Assembly: GCF_902506455.1 (NCBI RefSeq)
Contig: NZ_LR733844.1
Span: forward strand, 2,871,303 to 2,935,302
Direction: 5' to 3'
DNA length: 64,000 bases
Source of the DNA: Sphingomonas sp. 8AM
Lineage (GTDB): Bacteria > Pseudomonadota > Alphaproteobacteria > Sphingomonadales > Sphingomonadaceae
Shown: positions 1 to 8,463 of the stretch, piece after piece
Numbering within the stretch: position 1 is the first letter of the stretch
Layout of the letters: every line of letters begins with the position of its first letter
The notes under the pieces: generated by a model
The model's database searches: none
Told to the model about the DNA's origin: nothing
Seen by the model: only the letters and a program-made list of their open reading frames with translations
Program-made: the position numbers and the translations under genes

Positions 1-836
1 ACGCGCCCGACGATCGCGTTGAAGTTCGCACCGTCGCAATAGACGTACCCGCCCGCCGCATGGACCGCGTCGCTGATCTCCTTGAGATCACGCTCGAACA
101 AGCCGCAGGTGTTCGGATTGGTGATCATCACCGCTGCGACGTCCGGTCCAAGCCGCGCCTTGAGCGCGGCGGTGTCGACGCGGCCGTCGGCGGTGGCGGG
201 GATGTCCTCGACCGAGAAGCCCGCGAACGCCGCGGTCGCCGGGTTGGTGCCGTGTGCGCTTTCTGGCACCAGCACGACCTTGCGATGGCCCTCGCCGCGC
301 TTCTCCAGCGCCGCCTTGATGCACAGGATGCCGCACAGCTCGCCATGCGCGCCCGCCTTGGGGCTCATCGCGACGCCGTACATGCCGGTCAGCTTGATGA
401 GCCACACGGCCAGTTCGTTGATGACGCCCAGCGCGCCCTGCACGGTATCGACCGGCTGGAGCGGGTGGATGTCCGCGAAGCCGGGCATCCGCGCGACCTT
501 CTCGTTCAGGCGCGGGTTGTGCTTCATCGTGCACGAACCGAGCGGGAACAGCCCGAGGTCGATCGCATAATTCTGGCGGCTGAGGCGGGTGTAGTGGCGC
601 ACCGTCTCCTGCTCCGACAGGCCGGGCAGCCCGATCGCGCTCTTGCGGGTCAGATCGCCGAGGCGCGAGCCAGCGACATCGCCGTCCGCGAAGTCGACGC
701 CGGTCGTCCCGGTCGAGCCGATCTCGAAGATCAAAGGCTCTTCGAGCATCAGCGCCTTGTTGCCGGTGAAGGTCGGCGCGGCGTTGCCACCCGCGACCGG
801 CGTGGTCGGCTTCCAGCCGCTTGCATTGATGCTCAT
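1..836 (-). CDS. gcvPB: Glycine dehydrogenase (decarboxylating) subunit 2, N-terminal part; 3' end beyond window
   Basis: This is the second half of the P-protein of the glycine cleavage system, which with subunit 1 decarboxylates glycine using pyridoxal phosphate and passes the aminomethyl group to lipoyl-H protein. About 278 residues are visible, starting [16 protein letters not shown]. The family stretch [18 protein letters not shown] is present, as is a conserved PLP-fold region ending in ANFNAIVG at the window edge. The PLP-binding lysine lies further on, outside the window. The ATG at 836 overlaps the gcvPA stop in an ATGA, so the two subunits are probably translationally coupled. Recognition is by family sequence; the C-terminal half cannot be judged. 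Confidence 0.93.
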   Translation of the reverse strand, partial: MSINASGWKPTTPVAGGNAAPTFTGNKALMLEEPLIFEIGSTGTTGVDFADGDVAGSRLGDLTRKSAIGLPGLSEQETVRHYTRLSRQNYAIDLGLFPLGSCTMKHNPRLNEKVARMPGFADIHPLQPVDTVQGALGVINELAVWLIKLTGMYGVAMSPKAGAHGELCGILCIKAALEKRGEGHRKVVLVPESAHGTNPATAAFAGFSVEDIPATADGRVDTAALKARLGPDVAAVMITNPNTCGLFERDLKEISDAVHAAGGYVYCDGANFNAIVGR

Positions 837-2191
837 GCCAGTGCCTCCTGAAGCGCAGTCGCCAGCGCCTCGATATCCTCTCCGGTTGCCGTTTCGGTGA
901 CGGCGACGATCAGCCCGTTTTCGAGCGCACCCTCGCCCGGATACAGCCGCCCGAGCGAAACGCCCGCGAGCACGCCCTTGTCGGCGAGATCGCGAACGAT
1001 CGGCCGCGCCTCCTTGCCGATGTCGAGCGTGAACTCGTTGAAGAAGGTGTCGTTGACGACCTTGACGCCCGGCACCTTCGCCAGCCGGTCGGCCGCACGG
1101 CACGCACCCGCGTGGTTGAGCGCTGCCAAGCGCCGCAGCCCCGCCTCGCCCAGCAACGTCATGTGGATCGAGAAGGCCAGCGCGCACAGCCCGGAATTGG
1201 TGCAGATGTTGCTGGTCGCCTTCTCACGGCGGATATGCTGCTCGCGCGTCGACAGCGTCAGCACGAAGCCGCGTCGGCCCTCGGCATCGACGGTCTGCCC
1301 GCACAGCCGGCCCGGCATCTGGCGGACGTACTTTTCCTTGCAGCCAAACAGCCCGACATACGGTCCGCCGAACTGGAGTCCGACGCCGAGCGACTGGCCC
1401 TCGCCCACGACGATATCCGCGTCCATCTCACCGGGCGAGCGCAGCGCGCCGAGCGCGACCGGCTCGGTGACGACCGCGATCAGCAACGCCTTCTTCGCGT
1501 GGCAGGCGTCGGCGAGCGGGGTCAGATCGGCGATGCGGCCGAGGATGTCGGGGTATTGGACGACGACGCACGAGGTATCGTCGTCGATCCTGGCGATCAG
1601 CGCGTCGAGATCGGTGTCGGCGGTCAGCGTCGGCAGCGCGGTGTCGAGCACGTCGCCGGTATATTTCGCCATTGTCTTCGCGACCGAGACGTAATGCGGG
1701 TGCAGCCCGCCCGACAGGATCGCCTTGCAGCGCCGGGTGATGCGCCGCGCCATTCCGATCGCTTCCCAGCACGCGGTCGAGCCGTCGTACATGCTGGCGT
1801 TCGCGACGTCGGTGCCGAGCAAGGCGGCGACCTGCGTCTGGAACTCGAACAGCATCTGGAGCGTGCCCTGCGCGATCTCCGGCTGATAGGGCGTATAGGC
1901 GGTCAGGAACTCGCCGCGCTGGATCAGGTGATCGACGCTGGCGGGAACGTGGTGACGATACGCCCCGGCTCCCAGGAAGAACGGCACCTCGCCCGCGACG
2001 GTGTTCCGGCGCGCGAGTGCGGCCATGTGGCGCTCGACCGCCAGCTCGCTGGCATGGTCGGGCAGATCGTGGATCGGGCCATCGAGCCGCGCGGCTTCTG
2101 GCACGTCGGCGAACAGATCGTCGATCGACGATGCGCCGATCACGGCCAGCATGTCCTGGCGGTCGGTGGGGGTCAGGGGCAGGTAGCGCAT
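833..2191 (-). CDS. gcvPA: Glycine dehydrogenase (decarboxylating) subunit 1
   Basis: First half of the split P-protein (about 452 residues, the usual size). It forms the heterotetrameric glycine decarboxylase with GcvPB. Family signatures are the N-terminal [15 protein letters not shown], the [11 protein letters not shown] stretch, and [13 protein letters not shown]. The start chosen is the ATG at 2191, with GGAGGAG a few bases upstream; a TTG one codon earlier is less likely. The start codon and ribosome site lie inside a 47-bp perfect inverted repeat, and directly upstream is a truncated IS5-type transposase instead of the gcvT-gcvH genes often found there in relatives. The reading frame itself is intact. 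Whether it is expressed depends on that odd upstream junction. Confidence 0.95.
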   Translation of the reverse strand: MRYLPLTPTDRQDMLAVIGASSIDDLFADVPEAARLDGPIHDLPDHASELAVERHMAALARRNTVAGEVPFFLGAGAYRHHVPASVDHLIQRGEFLTAYTPYQPEIAQGTLQMLFEFQTQVAALLGTDVANASMYDGSTACWEAIGMARRITRRCKAILSGGLHPHYVSVAKTMAKYTGDVLDTALPTLTADTDLDALIARIDDDTSCVVVQYPDILGRIADLTPLADACHAKKALLIAVVTEPVALGALRSPGEMDADIVVGEGQSLGVGLQFGGPYVGLFGCKEKYVRQMPGRLCGQTVDAEGRRGFVLTLSTREQHIRREKATSNICTNSGLCALAFSIHMTLLGEAGLRRLAALNHAGACRAADRLAKVPGVKVVNDTFFNEFTLDIGKEARPIVRDLADKGVLAGVSLGRLYPGEGALENGLIVAVTETATGEDIEALATALQEALA

Positions 2192-2261
2192 CAAGTGCTC
2201 CTCCCCTCCCTTTCAAGGGAGGGGAGGAGCACTTGATGCGCTACCTGCCCCTGACCCCCAC
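2166..2261. repeat. Perfect 47-bp inverted repeat (fold-back) over the gcvPA start
   Basis: Bases 2166-2212 are repeated in perfect reverse complement at 2215-2261, with only 2 bases between. The left arm is native: it holds the first gcvPA codons, the ATG at 2191 and its GGAGGAG ribosome site. The right arm is an inverted copy of the same bases and abuts transposase sequence. The core resembles the short CCCCTCCC/GGGAGGGG repeats seen elsewhere in the window (for example around 21032-21129), so a pre-existing hairpin may have seeded the fold-back. Such palindromes can also be library or assembly artefacts. Confidence 0.95.
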
Positions 2262-2415
2262 ACCAGTGCGCTCCCGAACGCAGCACCCACAAACATCCGT
2301 TCACGAACAAGCGGTTATCGAAGCCCGTCCGGCCCGGGTCAGCTGTCTTGCCCGGAACCAGCGATGCAATCCGCGACCATTGCGCCTCACTCAACTCGTA
2401 CCGCTTAATCCCCAT
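2262..2415 (-). pseudogene. Truncated IS5-family transposase, N-terminal fragment only
   Basis: Reading from the ATG at 2415 on the minus strand gives about 51 residues beginning MGIKRYELSEAQWSRIA and running to CLWVLRSGAHWC. This is the recognisable N-terminal DUF4096-like part of IS5-group transposases. At about 2262 the similarity stops and the frame runs into the inverted copy of the gcvPA 5' end, so the DDE catalytic domain is absent. The fused frame continues to a stop at 2191-2193. An upstream GTG codon gives the same frame. The fragment is non-functional. Its left terminus probably lies near 2465, where sequence like the AAGGCTGATTCA ends of such elements appears on the minus strand. 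Confidence 0.85.
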
Positions 2416-2465
2416 CACTCGCTCCGAGCCTCGACACGGATGCCTATGAATCAGCCTTCACGGCG
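2262..2465 (-). mobile_element. IS5-group insertion sequence remnant (one end plus transposase start)
   Basis: The remnant comprises the short leader and the first third of an IS5-group transposase. The outer end is inferred near 2455-2465 from the terminal-like GAAGGCTGATTCAT on the minus strand; no flanking target duplication can be checked because the other end is missing. It lies between divergent gcvPA and the AST operon and is joined to the gcvPA fold-back at 2261/2262. The remaining bases up to 2568 (the leader of the M20 hydrolase gene) hold no other gene that I can see. Confidence 0.7.
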
Positions 2466-2568
2466 TTTGGGAATCCTGAATGTCGATCCGGCCTAGGGCG
2501 ATCCGGTCTCACGCAACAGTGACAAGGCCCGTGTTCCGTTTCGGTGATCGTGCCGCTACGGTACCGGA

Positions 2569-3771
2569 ATGAACAAACTTTCGCCCGCCGAACGGGCATC
2601 TCTGGAGAGGATCGACGCCGGCGCAATGCTGGCACGGGTCGAGCGCTGGGCCGCGATCAACAGCGGGACGCGCAACGTCGCCGGCTGCCTAGCGATGGCG
2701 AGAGAACTCGCCGATGCGTTCGCCGCGCTGCCGGGTACGGTGGAGCTGGTGGAGCCGACCGCGACCGACAGTGTCGCCGCGGACGGACGCGTCGAGCCAC
2801 TGGCACATGGGCCGCATCTGCGGGTGTCAGTGCGTCCCGCGGCGTCGGTTCGGCTGCTGCTGACCGGGCATATGGACACCGTCTATCCCGCAGGTCACGC
2901 TTTCCAGTCCTTGCAGTGGCGCGAGCCCGGCGTGCTCAACGGCCCGGGTGTCGCGGACATGAAAGGGGGGCTGTCGCTGATGCTCGAAGCCCTGCTGGCG
3001 ATCGAAGCGGGTGGTTCGCAGCTCGGCTATGACGTCATCATCAACTCCGACGAGGAAACCGGGTCGTTGTCGTCCGCCGCACTATTGGCGGAAGCGGCGC
3101 GGGGCAAGGTCGCGGCCCTGACCTATGAGCCGGCCCTGCCGGACGGCACGCTGGCCGGCGCACGTGGCGGGACGGGCAATTTCTCGATCGTCGTTCGCGG
3201 TCGCGCCGCCCATGCCGGGCGCAATCCCGAGGACGGACGAAACGCGATCGTCGCGGCCAGCGCGCTGGCGGTGCGGCTGCATGCGGAGCGCTCGCCCCGA
3301 CTGGCGGTCAATCCCGCCCGGATCGAGGGCGGCGGCCCCAACAATGTCGTGCCCGATCTGGCGGTGCTCCGCGTCAACTTCCGCCCGGCCGATGACGCCG
3401 AGATCACGCGCGCGCAAACCGCAATCGATGCCGCGGTCGCCGCGGTGCAGGCGGCACATGACGTGTCGATCGCGGTGCATGGCAGCTTCAACCGCCCGCC
3501 CAAGCCGATCGACGCGGGCGCGGCGCGGTTGTTCGAGCTGGTGCGCAGCGCGGGTGCCGATCTGGGGCAGCCGATTGCGTGGCGCGACACCGGGGGCGTC
3601 TGTGACGGCAACAACATCGCGGCATGCGGCGTGCCGGTGGTCGACACGATGGGCGCGCGGGGCGGCGCGATCCACTCGAACGACGAATTCCTGATCGTCG
3701 ACAGCCTGGCCGAGCGGGCCGCGCTGTCGGCAGTGACAATGCTGCGACTGGCCGAAGGAGCGCTGGCATGA
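2569..3771 (+). CDS. M20-family metallohydrolase of the AST operon (possible desuccinylase)
   Basis: A 400-residue zinc hydrolase of the M20 peptidase/deacylase superfamily (glutamate carboxypeptidase, ArgE/DapE type). The metal-site blocks are visible: TGHMDTVYP (about residues 103-111), GPGVADMKGG (about 125-134), the catalytic-type NSDEETGS (about 163-170), and a C-terminal MGARGGAIHSNDEF stretch. The dimerisation domain around residues 200-310 carries GRAAHAGRNPEDGRNA. Its stop overlaps the astA start (ATGA), so it is the first gene of an astA-astB operon. No AstE is seen here. By position it may hydrolyse N-succinylglutamate or a related acyl amino acid, but that is inference; the sequence alone supports only an M20 amidohydrolase. 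Confidence 0.9.
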   Translation: MNKLSPAERASLERIDAGAMLARVERWAAINSGTRNVAGCLAMARELADAFAALPGTVELVEPTATDSVAADGRVEPLAHGPHLRVSVRPAASVRLLLTGHMDTVYPAGHAFQSLQWREPGVLNGPGVADMKGGLSLMLEALLAIEAGGSQLGYDVIINSDEETGSLSSAALLAEAARGKVAALTYEPALPDGTLAGARGGTGNFSIVVRGRAAHAGRNPEDGRNAIVAASALAVRLHAERSPRLAVNPARIEGGGPNNVVPDLAVLRVNFRPADDAEITRAQTAIDAAVAAVQAAHDVSIAVHGSFNRPPKPIDAGAARLFELVRSAGADLGQPIAWRDTGGVCDGNNIAACGVPVVDTMGARGGAIHSNDEFLIVDSLAERAALSAVTMLRLAEGALA

Positions 3772-4784
3772 CGTTCGTGATCCGCGCCGCCGACGCGCAC
3801 GATCTGGCGCATCTGTACGAGATGGCGAAGCTGACCGGCGGCGGTTTCACCAACCTGCCCCCGGATCGCAATGCGCTGACCGCGAAGCTCGAGCGGAGCG
3901 CGCTGGCGTTCGGGCATGACGATACGTCGATGTCCGACGAGCTGTTCGTGCTGATGCTGGAGAACAACGTCACCGGCGACGTGCGCGGGACGGGCCAGTT
4001 GTTCACGCATGTCGGGCAGAAACATCCCTTCTACAGCTATCGGCTGGGGACGCTGGCCCAGCACAGCCGCGAATTGTCGCGGACGTTCCGGGCCGAGATG
4101 CTGTCGCTGACCACCGATCTGGAAGGGGCGAGCGAGGTCGGCGGGCTGTTCCTCCACCCCGGCGAGCGCGCGGGCGGCCTCGGATTGCTGCTGGCGCGGA
4201 GCCGGTACCTGTTCATCCGCACGCATCGTCCGCGCTTCGCCGACCGGACGCTCGCCGAACTGCGCGGCGTGATCGACGAGGCGGGCGGGTCGCCGTTCTG
4301 GGACGGGCTGGCCGGGCGGTTCTTCGGGATGGGCTTCCAGGAGGCCGATGAATTCAATGCCGTGCACGGGCACCAGTTCATCGCCGACCTGATGCCCAAG
4401 CATCCGATCTACACCGCGATGCTCTCCGACCATGCGCGTGCCTCGATCGGGCTGCCGCATCCCTCCGGCCGCGCCGCGATGCGGATGCTGGAAAATGAAG
4501 GGTTTGCGTACGAGAATTACATCGACATCTTCGACGGCGGCCCGACGATGACGGTCAAGACCGACCAGATCCGCACCGTTCGCGATGCGCAGGATGCGGC
4601 CGTCGTGGCGGTGCGCGAGGGTGGCACCGAGGAAGCGCTCGTGGCTACCGGGCGGCTGGCGGCGTTCCGCTGCGCCTATGCCCGGATCGGGACGGTCGAC
4701 GGGGGTGTGACGCTGGACCCCGCTGCGGCGACGGCGCTACGGCTGCGCGAGGGCGACCGCGTGAGCTGGATCGGACGGATATGA
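3768..4784 (+). CDS. astA: Arginine N-succinyltransferase
   Basis: This enzyme catalyses the first step of the arginine succinyltransferase pathway, moving succinyl from succinyl-CoA to the alpha-amino group of arginine. The product is 338 residues, the usual AstA length. Family stretches include MTFVIRAADAHDLAHL at the N-terminus, KTGGG-like LTGGGFTNLP (about residues 18-27), EVGGLFLHP, GLGLLLARSRYLF, and HPIYTAMLSDHARASIG. The start at 3768 gives an ATGA overlap with the hydrolase stop, and the stop at 4784 overlaps astB in the same way, which indicates coupled translation of the three enzymes. Confidence 0.96.
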   Translation: MTFVIRAADAHDLAHLYEMAKLTGGGFTNLPPDRNALTAKLERSALAFGHDDTSMSDELFVLMLENNVTGDVRGTGQLFTHVGQKHPFYSYRLGTLAQHSRELSRTFRAEMLSLTTDLEGASEVGGLFLHPGERAGGLGLLLARSRYLFIRTHRPRFADRTLAELRGVIDEAGGSPFWDGLAGRFFGMGFQEADEFNAVHGHQFIADLMPKHPIYTAMLSDHARASIGLPHPSGRAAMRMLENEGFAYENYIDIFDGGPTMTVKTDQIRTVRDAQDAAVVAVREGGTEEALVATGRLAAFRCAYARIGTVDGGVTLDPAAATALRLREGDRVSWIGRI

Positions 4785-6034
4785 TACGCGAGATCAACTT
4801 CGACGGGATCGTCGGCCCCAGCCACAATTATGCCGGGCTCAGCCCCGGCAATCTCGCCGCCACCGCCAATGCCGGACAGGTTGCGCATCCGCGCGCGGCG
4901 GCGTTGCAGGGGGTGGCGAAGATGCGCGCCAATCTCGCGCTCGGGCTGGTGCAGGGCGTGCTGATCCCCCCGCCCCGCCCCGACCACGACTGGCTGGCGC
5001 GGCTGGCGATCGATTACGATGCAGCGCCGGCGCACCTGAAGGCGCAGGCGTTGTCCGCCTCCTCGATGTGGGCCGCCAATGCCGCGACCGTTTCTCCCGC
5101 GCTCGATACCGCGGACGGTCGCTGCCACCTGACCGTCGCCAATCTGGTGACGATGCCGCATCGCAGCCATGAGTGGCGCGCGACGCTGGCGCAGTTGCAG
5201 CTCGCCTTCGCCGACGCCGCGCATTTCGTCGTGCAGCCGCCGGTGCCGCCGCCGTTCGGTGACGAGGGCGCGGCGAACCACATGCGGCTGTGTGCCGCGC
5301 ATGATGCGCCGGGTGTCGGGGTGTTCGTCTACGGCGTGGCGGGCGGCGCGTTTCCGGCGCGGCAGCATGTCGAGGCCAGCCGTGCGATCGCGCGGCATCA
5401 TGGGCTCGACCCGGCGCGGACGCTGTTCGTTCAGCAATCGGTCGAGGCGATCGCCGCTGGCGCTTTCCACAACGACGTGGTCGCGGTCGCCAACGAGCGC
5501 ATCCTGCTGGCGCACGAACAGGCGTTTGCGGACCGTGACGGCTTCTACGCCGACCTTCGCCGCTTGCTGCCCGAGGTCGAGATCGTCGAGGTGCCGGCGG
5601 CGGAGGTGAGCCTGACCGACGCGATCGGCTCCTACCTCTTCAACGCGCAACTCGTCACCCCGCCCGACGCCGTACCGACGCTGATCGTGCCCGAGGAAGC
5701 ACGCGCCAACCCGCGCGTGTGGCAATGGATCGAGGCGCATCTGGCGGGCAACGGGCCGATCCGGCGCATCGAGGTGGTGGACGTTCGCGAGTCGATGGCC
5801 AATGGCGGCGGGCCGGCGTGCCTGCGCCTGCGCGTCGTCTGCGATCCCGCGACGGTCGATCCGCGTTTCCTGGTCGACGAACAACGGCTCGACCGGATCG
5901 CGGCGGTGATCGAACGGCATTGGCCCGAGGCGATCGCGCCGGACGATCTTGGCGACGGCGCCTTGCTGGAGCGGATCGCCGCCGCCCGCGCGTCGCTCGT
6001 CGAGGAATTGGGCCTGCCGGAGTTACAGGGATGA
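4781..6034 (+). CDS. astB: N-succinylarginine dihydrolase
   Basis: Second step of the AST pathway: it converts N2-succinylarginine to N2-succinylornithine, two ammonia and CO2. The 417-residue product begins with the typical EINFDGIVGPSHNYAG. It carries the amidinotransferase-fold motifs MPHRSHEWR, FVYGVAGG, and the histidine/cysteine active-site regions AFHNDVVAVAN (about residues 228-238) and NGGGPACLRLRVV (about 342-354). It sits between astA and a small membrane protein with ATGA overlaps on both sides. Confidence 0.96.
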   Translation: MIREINFDGIVGPSHNYAGLSPGNLAATANAGQVAHPRAAALQGVAKMRANLALGLVQGVLIPPPRPDHDWLARLAIDYDAAPAHLKAQALSASSMWAANAATVSPALDTADGRCHLTVANLVTMPHRSHEWRATLAQLQLAFADAAHFVVQPPVPPPFGDEGAANHMRLCAAHDAPGVGVFVYGVAGGAFPARQHVEASRAIARHHGLDPARTLFVQQSVEAIAAGAFHNDVVAVANERILLAHEQAFADRDGFYADLRRLLPEVEIVEVPAAEVSLTDAIGSYLFNAQLVTPPDAVPTLIVPEEARANPRVWQWIEAHLAGNGPIRRIEVVDVRESMANGGGPACLRLRVVCDPATVDPRFLVDEQRLDRIAAVIERHWPEAIAPDDLGDGALLERIAAARASLVEELGLPELQG

Positions 6035-6270
6035 CCGCGCGGTTGCAGCGCTGGTGGCGCGGGTTCGCGCGACTGTTCGTCGTCAAGACGAAGTTCGAGG
6101 CGTTCATGCTGATCTACGCGATCGCCACCGGCGCGGTCGAACGGGGGATGACCTATCTGCATCGCTTCCCCGGCACGTCGGGCTGGATCATGTTCGGCGC
6201 CTGCACGATCGTCGTGTTCATGGCCGGTGGCAAGATCATCGACGGCGTGGAGCGTGACGCCAACACCTGA
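6031..6270 (+). CDS. Small membrane protein at the end of the AST operon, function unknown
   Basis: A 79-residue protein that starts in an ATGA overlap with the astB stop. The first 20 residues are basic and aromatic (MTARLQRWWRGFARLFVV). Two hydrophobic stretches follow, at about residues 24-41 (FEAFMLIYAIATGAVERG) and 50-70 (GWIMFGACTIVVFMAGGK), so it is probably an inner-membrane protein. I do not recognise a named family. Its coupled position suggests a link to arginine catabolism or simply read-through expression. Confidence 0.75.
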   Translation: MTARLQRWWRGFARLFVVKTKFEAFMLIYAIATGAVERGMTYLHRFPGTSGWIMFGACTIVVFMAGGKIIDGVERDANT

Positions 6271-6284
6271 GCGGATCGGCTATT

Positions 6285-6302
6285 GATATGTTGTAACATG
6301 CC
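6285..6302. promoter_or_regulatory. Candidate Zur-type operator upstream of a ZnuD-like receptor gene
   Basis: The sequence GATATGTTGTAACATGCC contains a near-perfect palindrome ATGTT-GT-AACAT centred at 6293/6294, about 40 bases before the receptor start. It resembles the AT-rich GTTAT/ATAAC Zur boxes described in alphaproteobacteria. The neighbouring gene encodes a zinc-receptor-like protein, which fits zinc repression. The assignment is by resemblance only. Confidence 0.5.
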
Positions 6303-6332
6303 GCTAATGGGAGACCCATAAGGGAGTCGCCC

Positions 6333-8459
6333 ATGAAGACCATGTTGTTTGCCGCGGTCGCGCTTGCACCGCTCACCCTGCCCGCCGCCGCCCAGACCGC
6401 CGACCCGGCGCGACAGTCCGACCCGCATCGCTCGGACGAGGTGATCGTCACCGCGCCGATCCAGACGAGCGAGACCGATGTGCTGCAGGGCACGTCGGTG
6501 CTGACCGGCGCGAACCTGACCCGCGAGCTTCGCCCGACGATCGGCGAAACCCTCGCGCGGCTGCCGGGCGTGTCGGCGACCTCGTTCGGGCCGAACGCGT
6601 CGCGGCCGATCCTGCGTGGTTTTCAGGGCGACCGTATCCGGGTGCTGACCGACGGGATTGGCTCGATCGACGTGTCGAATACGTCTGTCGATCATGCGGT
6701 GGTGATCGATCCGCTGCTCGCCGAGCGCGTTGAGGTGCTGCGCGGGCCGGCGGCGCTGCTGTATGGGTCGTCGGCGGTGGGCGGTGTGGTCAATGTCGTC
6801 GACCGGCGGATTCCGCGCGCGCTGCCGCAGAACGGCTACCGCGCCGATGCGATCGGCACCTATGGCAGTGCGGCAAACGAGCGCTCGATCGGCGGCGCGG
6901 CGGACGTCACCGCTGCTGGACCACTCGTGCTGCACGTCGACGGATCGTACCTGAAGGCGGACGATCTGCGCACCGGCGGGTTCATCCTGTCCCGCGCCGC
7001 GCGCCGCGCCTCGCTGGCGCTGGCAGGCGCGCCGCAGAACGGCGACGAGCCGATCGACTTTGCGGCGAACGCGGCGCTGAGCGGCAAGCTGCCCAACAGC
7101 GGGGCGGAGACGTGGACCGCTGGCGCGGGTGCATCGATCATCACCGATGGCGGGATGCTGGGCGTCTCCTATGGCCATTACGACAGCCTGTATGGCGTCC
7201 CGGTCCGCTATGCGACCGCACTGGGGCAAGAGCAGGAGGCGCCGCGGCTCGACGTGGTGCAGAACCGCTATGATTTGCGCGCCGAGGTGACGCCGCACGG
7301 CTCGCTGATCGATACCATCCGCATCCGCGCCGCTCACGCCAATTACCGGCATTTCGAGCTGGAGGAAGACGGTTCGATTGGCACCGCCTTCTACAACAAG
7401 GGGCTGGAGGGACGGCTCGAGCTGGTGCAGGCCAAGCGCGGGGCGTGGCAGGGTGCCAGCGGCGTGCAATATTTCAGCCGCGCCTTCGACGTGGTCGGCG
7501 ACGAGGCATTCCTTCCGCGTAACCAGACCGAGCAGACTGGGCTCTTCACGCTCCAGCAATATGAGGACGGCCGGTTCAAGGCGGAGGGCGGGCTACGCTA
7601 CGAACGGACCCGGCTCACCGCCGATCCCGGCTTCCGCGAAGGGACCGAGCGGTTCACCGGCGCGGATCGCAGCTTCGGGACATGGTCGGGGTCGCTGGGC
7701 GCGGCCTACACGCTGGCGGACGGTGTGCGGGTCGGGTTGAACGGATCGCGTACCGCGCGCGCACCGTCCGCAGAGGAGTTGTTCGCCAACGGGCCGCACG
7801 CTGGGACGCAGGCGTATGAGCTGGGGAACCCCAACTTTCGTGCGGAAACGTCATGGGGTCTGGAGGCGACACTTCACGCGCACAATCAGATCTTCAGCCT
7901 TGATGCGTCGGCCTATTACAACTGGTTCGACAATTACATCTATGAGTCGCAGGTCGCCGGAGCGGCGTGCGTAACCGCGGCGCAGGGCGAGGTCGACTTG
8001 CCGTGCTTCCGATACGATCAGGCGAAGGCGCGCTACTACGGCTTCGAAGCGGATGCCTCGGCGCGGCTGGCGACGATTGGCACGCATGTCATCACCGCCG
8101 ATCTGCTCGGCGATTACGTCCATGCCGAGGTGGTGGATCGCGGTCCGGTGCCGCGCATCCCGCCGCTGCGACTGCTCGGCGGGATCGAGGCGCGCAGCGA
8201 CACCAGCGCCGCGCGCGTCGAGGTCGAGCGCGCCTTCGCGCAGAACCGCACCGCGCCCTTCGAGACACGGACCGACGGCTATACGATGGTCAATGCCTCG
8301 CTGTCGTTCCATCCGTGGGGCGGCAGCGACCGGCGCAGCATCCTGCTGGCCGCGAATAACATCTTCGATGTCGAGGCGCGGCGCGCCGCGAGCGTGCTGA
8401 AGGATTTCGCGCCGCTGGCCGGGCGAGACGTGCGGGTGACGTTCCGCGTGGGTATCTAG
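6333..8459 (+). CDS. TonB-dependent receptor, ZnuD-like (probable zinc uptake)
   Basis: A 708-residue outer-membrane receptor. It has a signal peptide (MKTMLFAAVALAPLTLPAAA), a plug domain from about residue 35 (SDEVIVTAPI, then IGETLARLPGVSATSFGPNAS and the VEVLRGPAALLYGSSAVGG block), and a beta barrel ending in a C-terminal VRVTFRVGI. The plug text RPILRGFQGDRIRVLTDG, the DHAVVIDPLLAERVEVLRGP block, and the barrel text FRYDQAKARYYGFEAD resemble the ZnuD family of zinc/heme receptors. Two cysteines (in AACVTAA and LPCFRYD) flank an extracellular loop as in that family. A Zur-like palindrome upstream supports zinc. GGGAG-type ribosome sites precede the ATG. Substrate is inferred. Confidence 0.85.
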   Translation: MKTMLFAAVALAPLTLPAAAQTADPARQSDPHRSDEVIVTAPIQTSETDVLQGTSVLTGANLTRELRPTIGETLARLPGVSATSFGPNASRPILRGFQGDRIRVLTDGIGSIDVSNTSVDHAVVIDPLLAERVEVLRGPAALLYGSSAVGGVVNVVDRRIPRALPQNGYRADAIGTYGSAANERSIGGAADVTAAGPLVLHVDGSYLKADDLRTGGFILSRAARRASLALAGAPQNGDEPIDFAANAALSGKLPNSGAETWTAGAGASIITDGGMLGVSYGHYDSLYGVPVRYATALGQEQEAPRLDVVQNRYDLRAEVTPHGSLIDTIRIRAAHANYRHFELEEDGSIGTAFYNKGLEGRLELVQAKRGAWQGASGVQYFSRAFDVVGDEAFLPRNQTEQTGLFTLQQYEDGRFKAEGGLRYERTRLTADPGFREGTERFTGADRSFGTWSGSLGAAYTLADGVRVGLNGSRTARAPSAEELFANGPHAGTQAYELGNPNFRAETSWGLEATLHAHNQIFSLDASAYYNWFDNYIYESQVAGAACVTAAQGEVDLPCFRYDQAKARYYGFEADASARLATIGTHVITADLLGDYVHAEVVDRGPVPRIPPLRLLGGIEARSDTSAARVEVERAFAQNRTAPFETRTDGYTMVNASLSFHPWGGSDRRSILLAANNIFDVEARRAASVLKDFAPLAGRDVRVTFRVGI

Positions 8460-8463
8460 ACCA

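Noticed and set aside
2236-2496. An 86-codon frame beginning MRYLPLTPT in the inverted copy
   Set aside because: Its first codons are only the inverted copy of gcvPA; the rest is antisense to the transposase fragment.
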